Shown here one piece after another: positions 1-8,966 of a stretch of DNA of 64,000 bases; positions within the stretch are counted from its first letter, which is position 1; the number at the start of each line of letters is the position of its first letter. The DNA comes from Heterorhizobium halophytocola (GTDB lineage: Bacteria; Pseudomonadota; Alphaproteobacteria; Rhizobiales; Rhizobiaceae). The stretch is taken from positions 186,001 through 250,000 of the forward strand of contig NZ_JAGGJU010000003.1 of NCBI RefSeq assembly GCF_017873095.1. The letters are read 5' to 3'. The notes beneath the pieces were generated by a model. The model did not search any database, was not told where the DNA came from, and saw only the letters and a program-made list of their open reading frames with translations. The translations under genes were made by a program, and so were the position numbers.

Positions 1-1
1 C

Positions 2-3000
2 GTGCTGGCCGAAGACGATGTCTCCGAGCACGAACAGCTGGCCGCCGATCAACCGGAACCGGCCTTGGCGCCGGCAGAGCCGGTTTTCGAGCCGATGCCC
101 GATGCGCCTGAACCGGTTGCCGAGCCCTCCCACGCGTTTTTCGAGCCGGAGTATGACGACGATCATACGGCAAGCGGCGGCGATCCCGCAGACGAGCTTG
201 CCGCGGCGCTTTCGGTCGAGGAGATGCAGCCGGACCTGCCGGAATTCGTCGAGGATGATGCGCACGCCGAGGCGGCCGAGCCGCTGCTCTCCGACGAGGT
301 TCAATTCGTCGAGGCGCCGGACGGTTACGACGACTACCGTGAGCCTGCCGCCGACACGGCGCCGGCAGAGGCGGAGGGTACCTTTTACGCCGAGCCTGCT
401 TCTGACGCCGAGCCCGTATCTTACGCCTCGGCAGAGGCCGAGCCGGAGGTGGCCGTTCCCGAATTGCCGATCCTCGATCTCTCCGGTCTCGACATGTCGG
501 ACTGGCAGCGCGGCGAGACCACCGATATCGCGCCGCATTACGCCGAACACCACGAGGCAGATCGCCGCGAGGACAGCTTTGCGCAGGCCGCCGATGCGGA
601 CTACGGCGCGCATGCCGACGCCGCCGAGACCATCCCGTTCGAAGAGTATTCCCCCTTCGAGGATACGCTGGCAGAGGACGAACGGGCCGGGGCACCCGAG
701 GTCGAACCGGCAGGGCCCATCGAGGCGCAGCCGGTCAGCCACGCCGCACCGGAGCCGTATTTCGATGCCCCGCAGCCACAGCCGCTAGCCCATACGCCAT
801 TCGAGCCCGCCTCCGAGGATCTGACCGACGACCTCGTCGGCGAACTCGAAATGGCGGTTGCCGAATTCGACACGGACGACGTGCCGCCGCCACGCACGCA
901 CCTGACGCGGCCGGCCCCCGGCGCCAACCGTCCGGGCCTGCCGCTGACCAATTTCGCCTTCAGCCGCACGACGCCGGTCATGGGGCGCTCGGGTATTGCG
1001 CAGCCGGCATCCTCGCCGATCACGCCGGCACCCGCACCAGCGGCAGCTGTTGCATCCGAACCGGTGCGCGTGCCTGCAGCCGAGCCTGCCTGGTCTTCCC
1101 TGGATGGCGGCGAAGACGCAGCCCGGATGGCCGAGGCTCAGCTTGCCGGTCAGCTGGACATGGGCGACCTTTCGGCCCTGGACGGCTTTGCCAGCTCGTC
1201 GCATGTCACGCCGGAGCCCGACCGCGTTGCGCCGGCACCCATTGCGGCGCCCGCACCGTCGGAAGCGCACGCGGATTTCGATTTCAGCTCGGCGTTCGAA
1301 GCCCAGCTGGCGGAAAACGAGGACTTCGTCGAACGCGAGATCTCCTCGGCGGCTTCGCGGCAGGACGAGCCGGTCACCAGCGACGAGGCCTTCGATCCGT
1401 TCACCGATGGCGAATTCGATTTCGACCTCGATGAACTCGAGCTCGATCTCTCCGAGTTCATCGACGATGTTGCCCCTGAGGCCGCGGAACCGACACCCGC
1501 GCCGGCAGCGCAGGCCGTCGCTGCCGAACCCGTGCGCCAGCCACCGGTGGCGGCCGCACCTCCGTCGGTCGCAACGGCAAGCCTGTCTCCGGTGATGCAT
1601 GCCAGCGTGGAGCGCAAGCCGGCAGCGGCGGTGGCGCCAGCGCCTGCCCCGGCAGGACCGCTGCCCTTCGATCCGAGCCAGATCGCCGAGCAGGATGATC
1701 GCCCCTCGGCGATCGGATCGCTGAACGTGCCGGACCTCAACCTTGCCGAGGCCGAGCCGCCGGCGCAGACCCAGGACGACGACTTCGATCTGGAAAGCGA
1801 ACTGGGGTCGATCTTTGCCGGTGCCGCTGCCGCCGAAACGGTGCCGCCGGCGCCGCAGCCGGTCTCGCCGCAGGCTCCGGTGTCATCGGCCCCGGCCGCC
1901 TCGGCCCCGGCTCCGTCCAGCAGTGACGATTTCGAGAATTTCCAGCGCGCGCTGGAGGTCGATCTGCGCGACAACGCGCCGCGCCCGGTCCGCGAGCCGG
2001 TGGCAACCGCCCGCGTCGCGCTCGATGCCGGACAGTCGGGTGGCGCTCGCCGCTATCTGCTGATCGGTTCGGTCGCGGCCGTCGCCGTGCTGGCGCTCGG
2101 TGCCGGCTATTTCGTCCTCAGCGGCGACAGCGCCGGTGTGCTGTCCTCCGGCGAGCCGCCGATCATCCTGGCCGACAAGGACCCGATCAAGGTTCTGCCG
2201 GAAAATCCGGGTGGCACCAAGGTGCCGAACCAGGACAAGGCCGTCTATGACCGCGTGGCCGGCCAGAAGACCGATCCGCAACAGAAGACGCTGATCTCCT
2301 CCAACGAGGAGCCCGTCGACGTCGTGCAGAAGACGCTGCTGCCGGAGAGCCTTCCGGAAGATGCAGAAGGGTCCGGCAACAACGCAACGCCTGTCGGCGA
2401 AACGGAGGATCCGCGCCTGCTGCCCGGCATGCGGTCGGAAGATTCGGCCGCCGGCGATGATGGCGACGTGACGATTACGCCGCGCAAGGTGCGCACCATG
2501 ATCGTCCGCTCGGACGGTACCCTGGTGGCCGCCGAGGAGCCGACGCCGGCACCGCAGGATTCGGGCACCGTGGCGACGGCGCCCGCGCTGGCCGCCCCGA
2601 CCGGTGAAGGATCGACGTCCGGCGCAAGCCAGCAGGATACGCTCGGAACCGAATTGCGGCCTTCCGCCGCCGATGCTTCGGTCGAGGCCGGCGCAGGCGC
2701 CGCCCAGGGCTCGGATTTCTCCGCGCCCGTGCCCTCGCTCCGTCCGCCCAGTTCGCAGGCTGCGGCGCCCGTCCAGCCGGCGCAACCGCTGACGCAGGCT
2801 CCGACCGAGACCGCAGCCGCCGCCCCGGCCGCCAGCGCGCCGGTTGCCAACACGCCGGCGCCGGCAGGCGGCTATTATATCCAGATCGCTTCGCTGCCGT
2901 CCGAAGCCGAGGCACAGAAGTCCTATCGCAATCTTGCCGCCCGCTATGCCAGCGTGATCGGCGGCAAGGGCGTCGATATCAAGCGCGCCGACATTTCCGG

Positions 3001-3109
3001 AAAGGGCACCTATTACCGGGTGCGCATTCCGGCCGGCGACAAGGATGCCGCGGCCAATATGTGCGAGAGCTACCGGGCGGCCGGCGGCTCCTGCCTGATT
3101 GCCCGCTGA
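2..3109 (+). CDS. SPOR-domain cell-envelope protein (5' end outside window)
   Basis: The reading frame is open from the first bases of the window, so the true N-terminus probably lies upstream. About 680 residues are very acidic and rich in Pro, Ala and Glu, with little predicted structure. A single membrane segment follows (about residues 683-705, YLLIGSVAAVAVLALGAGYF). A second low-complexity linker leads to a C-terminal SPOR domain (about residues 957-1035, opening GGYYIQIASLPSEAEA), which in this family binds denuded peptidoglycan at the septum. The topology implied is cytoplasmic acidic tail, one membrane pass and periplasmic SPOR domain. It sits just upstream of nagZ, which also handles cell-wall fragments. 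SPOR identity is secure; a role in division is inferred from the family. Confidence 0.85.
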   Translation: MLAEDDVSEHEQLAADQPEPALAPAEPVFEPMPDAPEPVAEPSHAFFEPEYDDDHTASGGDPADELAAALSVEEMQPDLPEFVEDDAHAEAAEPLLSDEVQFVEAPDGYDDYREPAADTAPAEAEGTFYAEPASDAEPVSYASAEAEPEVAVPELPILDLSGLDMSDWQRGETTDIAPHYAEHHEADRREDSFAQAADADYGAHADAAETIPFEEYSPFEDTLAEDERAGAPEVEPAGPIEAQPVSHAAPEPYFDAPQPQPLAHTPFEPASEDLTDDLVGELEMAVAEFDTDDVPPPRTHLTRPAPGANRPGLPLTNFAFSRTTPVMGRSGIAQPASSPITPAPAPAAAVASEPVRVPAAEPAWSSLDGGEDAARMAEAQLAGQLDMGDLSALDGFASSSHVTPEPDRVAPAPIAAPAPSEAHADFDFSSAFEAQLAENEDFVEREISSAASRQDEPVTSDEAFDPFTDGEFDFDLDELELDLSEFIDDVAPEAAEPTPAPAAQAVAAEPVRQPPVAAAPPSVATASLSPVMHASVERKPAAAVAPAPAPAGPLPFDPSQIAEQDDRPSAIGSLNVPDLNLAEAEPPAQTQDDDFDLESELGSIFAGAAAAETVPPAPQPVSPQAPVSSAPAASAPAPSSSDDFENFQRALEVDLRDNAPRPVREPVATARVALDAGQSGGARRYLLIGSVAAVAVLALGAGYFVLSGDSAGVLSSGEPPIILADKDPIKVLPENPGGTKVPNQDKAVYDRVAGQKTDPQQKTLISSNEEPVDVVQKTLLPESLPEDAEGSGNNATPVGETEDPRLLPGMRSEDSAAGDDGDVTITPRKVRTMIVRSDGTLVAAEEPTPAPQDSGTVATAPALAAPTGEGSTSGASQQDTLGTELRPSAADASVEAGAGAAQGSDFSAPVPSLRPPSSQAAAPVQPAQPLTQAPTETAAAAPAASAPVANTPAPAGGYYIQIASLPSEAEAQKSYRNLAARYASVIGGKGVDIKRADISGKGTYYRVRIPAGDKDAAANMCESYRAAGGSCLIAR

Positions 3110-3142
3110 CCCCAGGGGCAGCTTCGACAAATGAGACGATGA

Positions 3143-3175
3143 AGGGCGGGAAACCACTGGTTTTCCGCCCTTTTT
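3143..3175 (+). terminator. Intrinsic terminator after the SPOR gene
   Basis: A 13-bp stem (AGGGCGGGAAACC against GGTTTTCCGCCCT, one G-U pair) closes a three-base loop and is followed by TTTTT. It lies 34 bases after the SPOR stop codon and before nagZ, so nagZ probably has its own promoter in 3176-3234. Confidence 0.8.
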
Positions 3176-3234
3176 CCTGTGTATGGCGTGGCGCGGCCCT
3201 TCGGCTTTCGGAAGAGGCGCACTAAGGTGGTGGC

Positions 3235-4251
3235 ATGAGTACTTCAAAAGCGATGATCCTTGGCGTTTCCGGCACGTCCCTGACGGCCGAGGAGCGTGCC
3301 TTTTATGCCGGCGAGCAGCCCTGGGGGTTCATCCTCTTCGGTCGTAATATCGGCGAAGCCAGCGAGATTTCGGACCTGGTCGCGGGCCTTCGCGATGCGG
3401 TTGGCCGGCCGGACGCGCCGGTACTGATCGACCAGGAGGGCGGCCGTGTTCAGCGCATTCGCCCACCGATCGCACAGCGCTATCCGTCTGCGGCCGTGCT
3501 GGGTGAAATCTACCGCCGCAATGCCGAAAACGGACTGCGGGCCGCCTGGCTGATGTCGCGCCTGCACGCCTTCGACCTCCAGCGCTTCGGCATCAATGTC
3601 GACTGCCTGCCGGTGCTGGACGTGCCCGTCGAAGGCGCTTCGAACGTCATCGGCGACCGGGCCTATGCGACAGACCCCGAAATCGTGGCCGCCATGGGCA
3701 AGGCGGCGGCCGACGGCCTCTCGTCGGGCGGCGTGCAGCCGGTGATGAAGCACATGCCGGGCCACGGCCGCGGCATGGCGGATTCCCATCATGAACTGCC
3801 GGTCGTGACGGCCTCGCTGGATGAGCTCGACGCCCATGATTTCGTGCCGTTTCGAAAGCTGGCGGATATGCCGATGGCGATGAGCGCGCATATCGTCTTC
3901 ACCGCCGTCGACCCGGACCGCCCGGCGACCACCTCGCGCAAGGTGATCGAGGAGGTGATCCGTGGCCGTATCGGTTTCGACGGACTGCTGATGTCGGACG
4001 ACTCGTCGATGAACGCGCTGAAAGGCACGATCGGCGAGCGAGCCCGGGACATCGCCACCGGCGGCTGCGACATCGTGCTGCACTGCAATGGCCTGATGGA
4101 CGAAATGAAGGCGGTGGTTGCCGAAGTCGGTCCGCTGGAGGGCAGGGCCCTGGAGCGCGTGCGGCGGGCCGAGGCGGCATTCACCGCGCCGGACGATGCC
4201 GACGAGGCGGCCCTGCGTGCCGAATTCGACAATCTGGGGGCCTCTGTCTGA
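3235..4251 (+). CDS. nagZ: Beta-N-acetylhexosaminidase (family GH3)
   Basis: A 338-residue glycoside hydrolase family 3 protein of the NagZ type, which removes N-acetylglucosamine from anhydro-muropeptides during cytoplasmic peptidoglycan recycling. Visible landmarks are LIDQEGGRVQR (about 64-74), the hallmark KHMPGHGRG loop (172-180) carrying the catalytic His, and MSDDSSM (about 253-259) with the nucleophilic Asp. The ATG is preceded by AAGGTGG. The stop codon overlaps the scpA start (TGATG), so nagZ, scpA and scpB are likely co-transcribed. Length is normal for the short single-domain NagZ form. Confidence 0.95.
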   Translation: MSTSKAMILGVSGTSLTAEERAFYAGEQPWGFILFGRNIGEASEISDLVAGLRDAVGRPDAPVLIDQEGGRVQRIRPPIAQRYPSAAVLGEIYRRNAENGLRAAWLMSRLHAFDLQRFGINVDCLPVLDVPVEGASNVIGDRAYATDPEIVAAMGKAAADGLSSGGVQPVMKHMPGHGRGMADSHHELPVVTASLDELDAHDFVPFRKLADMPMAMSAHIVFTAVDPDRPATTSRKVIEEVIRGRIGFDGLLMSDDSSMNALKGTIGERARDIATGGCDIVLHCNGLMDEMKAVVAEVGPLEGRALERVRRAEAAFTAPDDADEAALRAEFDNLGASV

Positions 4252-5111
4252 TGGCCGATCGCCCCGCTGCCAACGGACCTGCCCCGCGCGCCACCGGCCA
4301 GACGACGCCGATGGACAAGCTGTGGCAGGACGTCGACAGCGACCGGGCGACGGGGGATCCGGCTCTTTTGATCGACGTTGCCGGTTTTGAAGGTCCGCTC
4401 GACCTTCTGCTGCATCTGGCCCGTAGCCAGAAGGTCGATCTGTCGCGCATCTCCGTTCTGGCACTGGCCGAGCAGTACCTCGAATTCGTCGAGACGGCGC
4501 GGCGCATCCGCATCGAGCTTGCCGCCGACTATCTGGTGATGGCGGCCTGGCTCGCCTATCTGAAATCCCGGCTGCTGATTCCCCAGCAGGCCAAGGACGA
4601 TGGCCCGTCGGGCGAGGAACTGGCCGCCGTGCTGGCCTTCCGGCTGAAGCGGCTGGAAGCCATGCGCGAGGCGTCCTCGCGGCTGATCAACCGCAATCGG
4701 CTTGGCCGGGACATCTTTGCCCGAGGCGCACCGGAGCATGTGCCGGAGCGTTCCAACTCCGCCTTTGAGGCGTCGCTCTACGACCTGCTGACCGCCTATG
4801 CCTCGCTCCGGCAGCGCCAGGCCGTGACCCAGGTGACGATTTCCCGCCGCACCGTCTGGTCGCTGACCGATGCCCGGGCGCTGCTGACGCGCATGGTCGG
4901 CGAGATCGGCGACTGGATGGCGCTGGACCAATATCTGCTGCGCTACCTCACCAAGCCGGAGGAGCGGGTGACCGCCATCGCATCGGCCTTTGCCGCCTCG
5001 CTGGAGCTGGTGAGGGAAGGGCGGCTGGAAATCCGCCAGGACGGGGCGTTCGAACCGATCTTCATGCGTGCCGGGACGCGGCCGGCGCCCTCCACGGCGC
5101 CGACGCTTTGA
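4251..5111 (+). CDS. scpA: Segregation and condensation protein A
   Basis: A 286-residue kleisin subunit of the SMC-ScpAB condensin complex, which compacts and segregates the chromosome. The protein contains the typical start of the ScpA fold (FEGPLDLLLHLARSQKVDLSRISVLALAEQ split over about residues 45-75) and a C-terminal winged-helix region. The first 40 residues are a variable Ala/Pro-rich extension. Its ATG overlaps the nagZ stop by one base, and its own stop is followed closely by scpB, the usual operon pair. Confidence 0.93.
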   Translation: MADRPAANGPAPRATGQTTPMDKLWQDVDSDRATGDPALLIDVAGFEGPLDLLLHLARSQKVDLSRISVLALAEQYLEFVETARRIRIELAADYLVMAAWLAYLKSRLLIPQQAKDDGPSGEELAAVLAFRLKRLEAMREASSRLINRNRLGRDIFARGAPEHVPERSNSAFEASLYDLLTAYASLRQRQAVTQVTISRRTVWSLTDARALLTRMVGEIGDWMALDQYLLRYLTKPEERVTAIASAFAASLELVREGRLEIRQDGAFEPIFMRAGTRPAPSTAPTL

Positions 5112-5125
5112 CGGAGGGTGCGGGC

Positions 5126-5881
5126 GTGGACGACGAAGAACGGGAGCGCGGGGAAGGGCAGGCAACTGCCGCCACCGAGCCTGCCGCCACAGACCCTGCC
5201 GCCATCGAGCCTGCCGCCATCGATCCGCGCGTCGTCGAAGAGGCGATGCGCATCGCCGAGGCCCTGGTCTTTGCCTCGTCGGGGCCTGTGTCGGAAGGCT
5301 TCATCGCCGACCGTCTGCCGCGTGGGGTCGATATCCGCGCGATCATGGAGAGCCTGAAGGCCGTTTATGCGCCGCGCGGGGTCAATCTGGTCCAGGTCGA
5401 CGGTCACTGGGCCTTCCGCACCGCCGCCGACCTCTCCTTTGCCATCCGCACCGACGAGACGGAAGTGCGCAAGCTGTCGCGCGCAGCCCTCGAAGTGCTG
5501 GCGATCATTGCCTATCACCAGCCGGTGACCCGCGCCGAGATCGAGGAGATCCGCGGCGTGCAGACCTCCAAGGGCACGCTCGACGTCTTGATGGAGGCGG
5601 GCTGGGTGCGCTTTCGCGGGCGCCGGCGTTCGCCCGGCCGTCCCGTCACCCTTGGCACGACGCGCGACTTCCTCGATCATTTCGGGCTGGAAGAGTTGCG
5701 CGACCTGCCCGGCATGGAAGAGCTGAAGGCCGCGGGGCTGCTGTCGGGTCGCATCCCGCCGAACTTCCAGGTGCCGCTGCCCTCGGCCGAAGACGGGCTC
5801 GACGAGGACGAGGATCCGATCACCCAGCTCGATCTGGAGGAACTCGGCCTCTTGACTCCTGGCGGTGAAGCGGAGGAATAG
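5126..5881 (+). CDS. scpB: Segregation and condensation protein B
   Basis: ScpB, the winged-helix partner that binds ScpA in the condensin complex. Family landmarks include EALVFASSGPVSEGFI, LSRAALEVLAIIAYHQPVTR and a GRRRSPGRPVTLGTTRDFLDHF segment, here read in separate pieces. I chose the GTG at 5126 because GGAGG (5113-5117) lies eight bases upstream; an in-frame TTG at 5108 that overlaps the scpA stop is the alternative. The N-terminus has an imperfect short Ala-Ala-Thr/Ile-Glu/Asp-Pro repeat (about 5170-5225) and the C-terminus is acidic, both outside the conserved core. Confidence 0.93.
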   Translation: MDDEERERGEGQATAATEPAATDPAAIEPAAIDPRVVEEAMRIAEALVFASSGPVSEGFIADRLPRGVDIRAIMESLKAVYAPRGVNLVQVDGHWAFRTAADLSFAIRTDETEVRKLSRAALEVLAIIAYHQPVTRAEIEEIRGVQTSKGTLDVLMEAGWVRFRGRRRSPGRPVTLGTTRDFLDHFGLEELRDLPGMEELKAAGLLSGRIPPNFQVPLPSAEDGLDEDEDPITQLDLEELGLLTPGGEAEE

Positions 5882-5936
5882 GGTCATCTTTTTCGAGGCA
5901 AGCAGGCGACCGGCCACCGGATCCGTCGGAGTGTGA

Positions 5937-7055
5937 ATGATAGCGAAGACGATGGCCGAACCGCATTCTGACGACGGAGCGCCGCAGCGCCATCCGCGTC
6001 TTGCCGTGACCTTTGCCGCACGTCTGTCCTTCGATGATGTGCACCACAGCTATCACGGCAAGGAGACGATCCGCGGCGTCAGCCTGACGGCGGAACCGGG
6101 CGAGGTCCTCTGCCTGCTCGGCCCCTCCGGATCGGGCAAGTCGACGCTGCTGAAGATTGCCGCCGGCATCGAGGCGCAGTCGCGCGGACGGGTGATGATC
6201 AACGACCGCGAGGTCGCCGGCCCCCTGGCCTTCCTGCCGCCGGAAAAACGCGGCATCGGCCTGATGTTCCAGGACTTCGCGCTCTTTCCCCATATGACCA
6301 TCCTCGACAATGTCCGCTTCGGCCTGACGGCGCTCGGCCGCAAGGCGGCGGTCGCCGAGGCGCACGAGGCGCTGGACCGGGTCGGGCTTGCCCATTACGC
6401 AGCCTCCTATCCGCATGTTCTGTCGGGTGGCGAGCAGCAGCGCGTCGCCCTTGCCCGGGCGCTTGCTCCGCGACCCGGTGTGCTGCTCATGGACGAGCCG
6501 TTTTCCGGGCTGGATTCGCGGCTGAAGGACACGATCCGCGCCGACACGCTGGCGATCCTGCGCGAAAGCCGGGCGACGGCGATTGTCGTCACCCACGATG
6601 CCGAGGAAGCCATGCGGATGGCCGACCGCATCGCACTTTTGCGTGATGGTGCGCTGGTCCAGGTGGGCGATGCGCACGAGATCTATCGCCGTCCGGCAGA
6701 CCTGTTCGCGGCCTCCTTTTTCGCCGAGATCAACGAGTTCCAGACCCGGGTGCAGCAGGGGCGCGTCGAGACCCCGCTCGGCACCGTGCCGGCGGGCAAT
6801 CATGCCGACGGAACAAGGGTTTCTGCGGCGGTGCGACTGTCGGATGTCACCGTCGCAGCGCAGGGGGGCGAGATCCCGGCACGCGTCCTGTCGCGACGTT
6901 TCATCGGTGTCGTCGAGATCCTCGAACTGGCCGTGCCCGGCTCGGAGCGGGCGATCCGCTCTCGAATTCGTGCGGACTTGCTGCCGAAAGGCTTGCGGGA
7001 CGTGACGATCAGTGTAAAGCAGCAGGATATTTTGGTGTTTGAAAAAGAGCGCTAA
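5937..7055 (+). CDS. ABC transporter ATP-binding protein (Fe3+/polyamine type), orphan
   Basis: A 372-residue nucleotide-binding subunit of the FbpC/PotA/CysA class. Walker A is GPSGSGKST (62-70), the signature is LSGGEQQRVALARAL, Walker B is VLLMDEPFSGLD, and the switch His is in VVTHDAEEAMRMADR. The last 100 residues resemble the TOBE-type regulatory domain. It has no permease or binding-protein gene nearby, being placed between scpB and tatA, so its substrate cannot be read from context. It may serve a transporter encoded elsewhere. The start has GGAG five bases upstream; ATG 5952 is an in-frame alternative. Confidence 0.88.
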   Translation: MIAKTMAEPHSDDGAPQRHPRLAVTFAARLSFDDVHHSYHGKETIRGVSLTAEPGEVLCLLGPSGSGKSTLLKIAAGIEAQSRGRVMINDREVAGPLAFLPPEKRGIGLMFQDFALFPHMTILDNVRFGLTALGRKAAVAEAHEALDRVGLAHYAASYPHVLSGGEQQRVALARALAPRPGVLLMDEPFSGLDSRLKDTIRADTLAILRESRATAIVVTHDAEEAMRMADRIALLRDGALVQVGDAHEIYRRPADLFAASFFAEINEFQTRVQQGRVETPLGTVPAGNHADGTRVSAAVRLSDVTVAAQGGEIPARVLSRRFIGVVEILELAVPGSERAIRSRIRADLLPKGLRDVTISVKQQDILVFEKER

Positions 7056-7098
7056 AATCCTTACATCGATCTGACTGAGACATATGGGAGTTTGCAGT

Positions 7099-7293
7099 AT
7101 GGGTTCTTTGAGCGTGTGGCACTGGCTGATCGTGCTGGCGATCGTGCTTCTTCTTTTTGGCCGCGGCAAGATCCCCGAGCTGATGGGCGACGTTGCCAAG
7201 GGCATCAAGAGCTTCAAGAAGGGCATGTCCGACGACGACAAGGACGACGTCGATGTCAAGCCCGTCGAGCACAAGGCCGACGAAACCAAGTAA
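7099..7293 (+). CDS. tatA: Sec-independent translocase subunit TatA
   Basis: A 64-residue protein with one N-terminal membrane helix ([14 protein letters not shown]), the [12 protein letters not shown] hinge and an amphipathic helix, then a charged tail. TatA oligomers form the pore through which folded twin-arginine proteins cross the inner membrane. I start at ATG 7099, with GGGAG eight bases upstream and the family-typical MGSLSVWHW opening; ATG 7084 would add five atypical residues. tatB and tatC follow directly, completing the operon. Confidence 0.95.
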   Translation: MGSLSVWHWLIVLAIVLLLFGRGKIPELMGDVAKGIKSFKKGMSDDDKDDVDVKPVEHKADETK

Positions 7294-7344
7294 CCTTCTA
7301 GGTTCGGCGCGGCATCCGCCTTCAGCGCCGTCAGGAGCCTTTCT

Positions 7345-8052
7345 ATGCTGGACATAGGTTGGAGCGAGCTTCTCGTCATCGCGGTCATTCTGATCGTGGT
7401 GGTGGGGCCCAAAGACCTGCCGCAGATGCTGCGCGCCTTTGGCAAGATGACCTCGCGCCTCAGACATACGGCCGGTGAGTTCCGGGCCCAGTTCGACGAA
7501 GCGCTGCGAGAGGCCGAGCTGGACGACGTCAGCAAGACGATCTCCGACGTGCGCAAGTTCAATCCCCGTTCGATAGTGCGCGATGCCGTCAGCCCGCTGA
7601 TGCAGGCGGGCGACGATATCCGCTCGGAGCTGAGCAAGGCGACATCGGTCCCCGATCCGCTGAAGCCCGAGATGGCCGATCCTCTGCCCCCGCCGGTGAC
7701 ATCGCAACTGGTCGAACAGCCGTCCATCATGCCGCCGGCTGCCCCGGTCGAGGCGAACGAGGCCGCGCCGGCCAAGCCCAGGCGCGCCGCGGCGAAGAAG
7801 GCGCAGGCCGTGGAAATGGCCGAGCCGGCCACATCGACCAAAAGCCGGGCAACGGCGCCGGCCAAGACGGCCGCGACGAAGAAGGGCAAAGCCGCCACGG
7901 CCAAGCCGGCAACCAGGGCCAAGGCGGCCGCCGCCCCGGCAGCAGCCAAGGCGAAGGCCACGCCGGCCGCTGAAGCGCCCGTCGCCGCCAAGGCGAAAAC
8001 CGCTGCAACGCGTGCCAGGAAGAACCCTGCCGCCGCGAAGGACAAGCCATGA
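7345..8052 (+). CDS. tatB: Sec-independent translocase subunit TatB
   Basis: A 235-residue protein beginning MLDIGWSELLVIAVILIVVVGPKDLP across the N-terminal membrane helix and Gly-Pro hinge that define TatB. TatB with TatC forms the twin-arginine signal receptor. The last 120 residues are a long Ala/Lys/Pro tail (many KAAA and TKK units), a common but variable extension in rhizobial TatB. The stop overlaps the tatC ATG by four bases (ATGACC region at 8049). Confidence 0.95.
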   Translation: MLDIGWSELLVIAVILIVVVGPKDLPQMLRAFGKMTSRLRHTAGEFRAQFDEALREAELDDVSKTISDVRKFNPRSIVRDAVSPLMQAGDDIRSELSKATSVPDPLKPEMADPLPPPVTSQLVEQPSIMPPAAPVEANEAAPAKPRRAAAKKAQAVEMAEPATSTKSRATAPAKTAATKKGKAATAKPATRAKAAAAPAAAKAKATPAAEAPVAAKAKTAATRARKNPAAAKDKP

Positions 8053-8861
8053 CCGGCGATATCGAAGACAAGCCCCAGCCGCTGCTGGAACACCTGATCG
8101 AACTGCGCACCCGCCTGATCTGGTCGATCGGCGCCTTCTTCCTCGCGTTCCTGGTCTGCTTCTTCTTTGCCAAGGATCTCTTCAACCTGCTGGTCGTGCC
8201 CTATAAATGGGCGGTCCTCTGGGCCGGTCTCGACGTCAAGAAGACCGAGCTGATCTATACGGCGCCGCAGGAATTCTTCTTCACCCAGGTGAAGGTCGCC
8301 ATGTTCGGCGGCCTGGTGATCGCCTTTCCGATCATCGCCTCGCAGATCTACAAATTCGTGGCACCCGGTCTCTACAAGAACGAACGGGCAGCCTTCCTGC
8401 CGTTCCTCGTGGCCTCGCCGATCCTGTTCCTGCTGGGCGGTGCGCTCGTCTATTTCTTCTTCACCCCGATGGTGATGTGGTTCTTCCTGTCGATGCAGCA
8501 GGCGCCGACCGACGGCGAAGTCGCGATCTCGCTGATGCCGAAGGTCTCGGAATATCTGAGCCTGATCATGACCCTGGTGATCTCCTTCGGCCTGGTGTTT
8601 CAGCTGCCGGTGGTCACAACGCTTCTGGCCCGCGTCGGCATGATCGACAGCAAATGGCTGGCATCCAAGCGCAAATACGCGATCGTCTTCGCCTTCATTG
8701 CCGCGGCCATCCTGACGCCGCCCGATCCGATGTCCCAGATCGGTCTTGCGCTGCCCACCATCCTTCTCTACGAGATTTCCATCCATGCGGCTCGACTCGT
8801 GGAGAAAAACCGGGCGAAAGCAGCTCTTCAGACTTCCGACGAGACGGACAGTCCGGAATAG
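8049..8861 (+). CDS. tatC: Sec-independent translocase subunit TatC
   Basis: A 270-residue six-helix membrane protein. It has the family N-terminus (PLLEHLIELRTRLI, about 12-25), which together with the first periplasmic loop reads the twin-arginine signal, and the conserved KFVAPGLYKNER segment. The start overlaps the end of tatB. Together with tatA and tatB this is a complete Tat translocon in one operon. Confidence 0.96.
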   Translation: MTGDIEDKPQPLLEHLIELRTRLIWSIGAFFLAFLVCFFFAKDLFNLLVVPYKWAVLWAGLDVKKTELIYTAPQEFFFTQVKVAMFGGLVIAFPIIASQIYKFVAPGLYKNERAAFLPFLVASPILFLLGGALVYFFFTPMVMWFFLSMQQAPTDGEVAISLMPKVSEYLSLIMTLVISFGLVFQLPVVTTLLARVGMIDSKWLASKRKYAIVFAFIAAAILTPPDPMSQIGLALPTILLYEISIHAARLVEKNRAKAALQTSDETDSPE

Positions 8862-8966
8862 GGCGTTCGCCTTTCTCCACCCAAGCGTGCCCCAACGCGC
8901 CGAGCCGGACTGCATGATCTCATGCGCTCCGGCCGGCTAGAACTCGACTGGGAACCGGTACGCACA

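Noticed and set aside
5820..8915. 1031-codon open frame on the minus strand
   Set aside because: It runs antisense across the tatABC operon and the ABC gene, has no recognisable domains and His/Asp/Arg-heavy composition typical of the GC-rich complementary frame.
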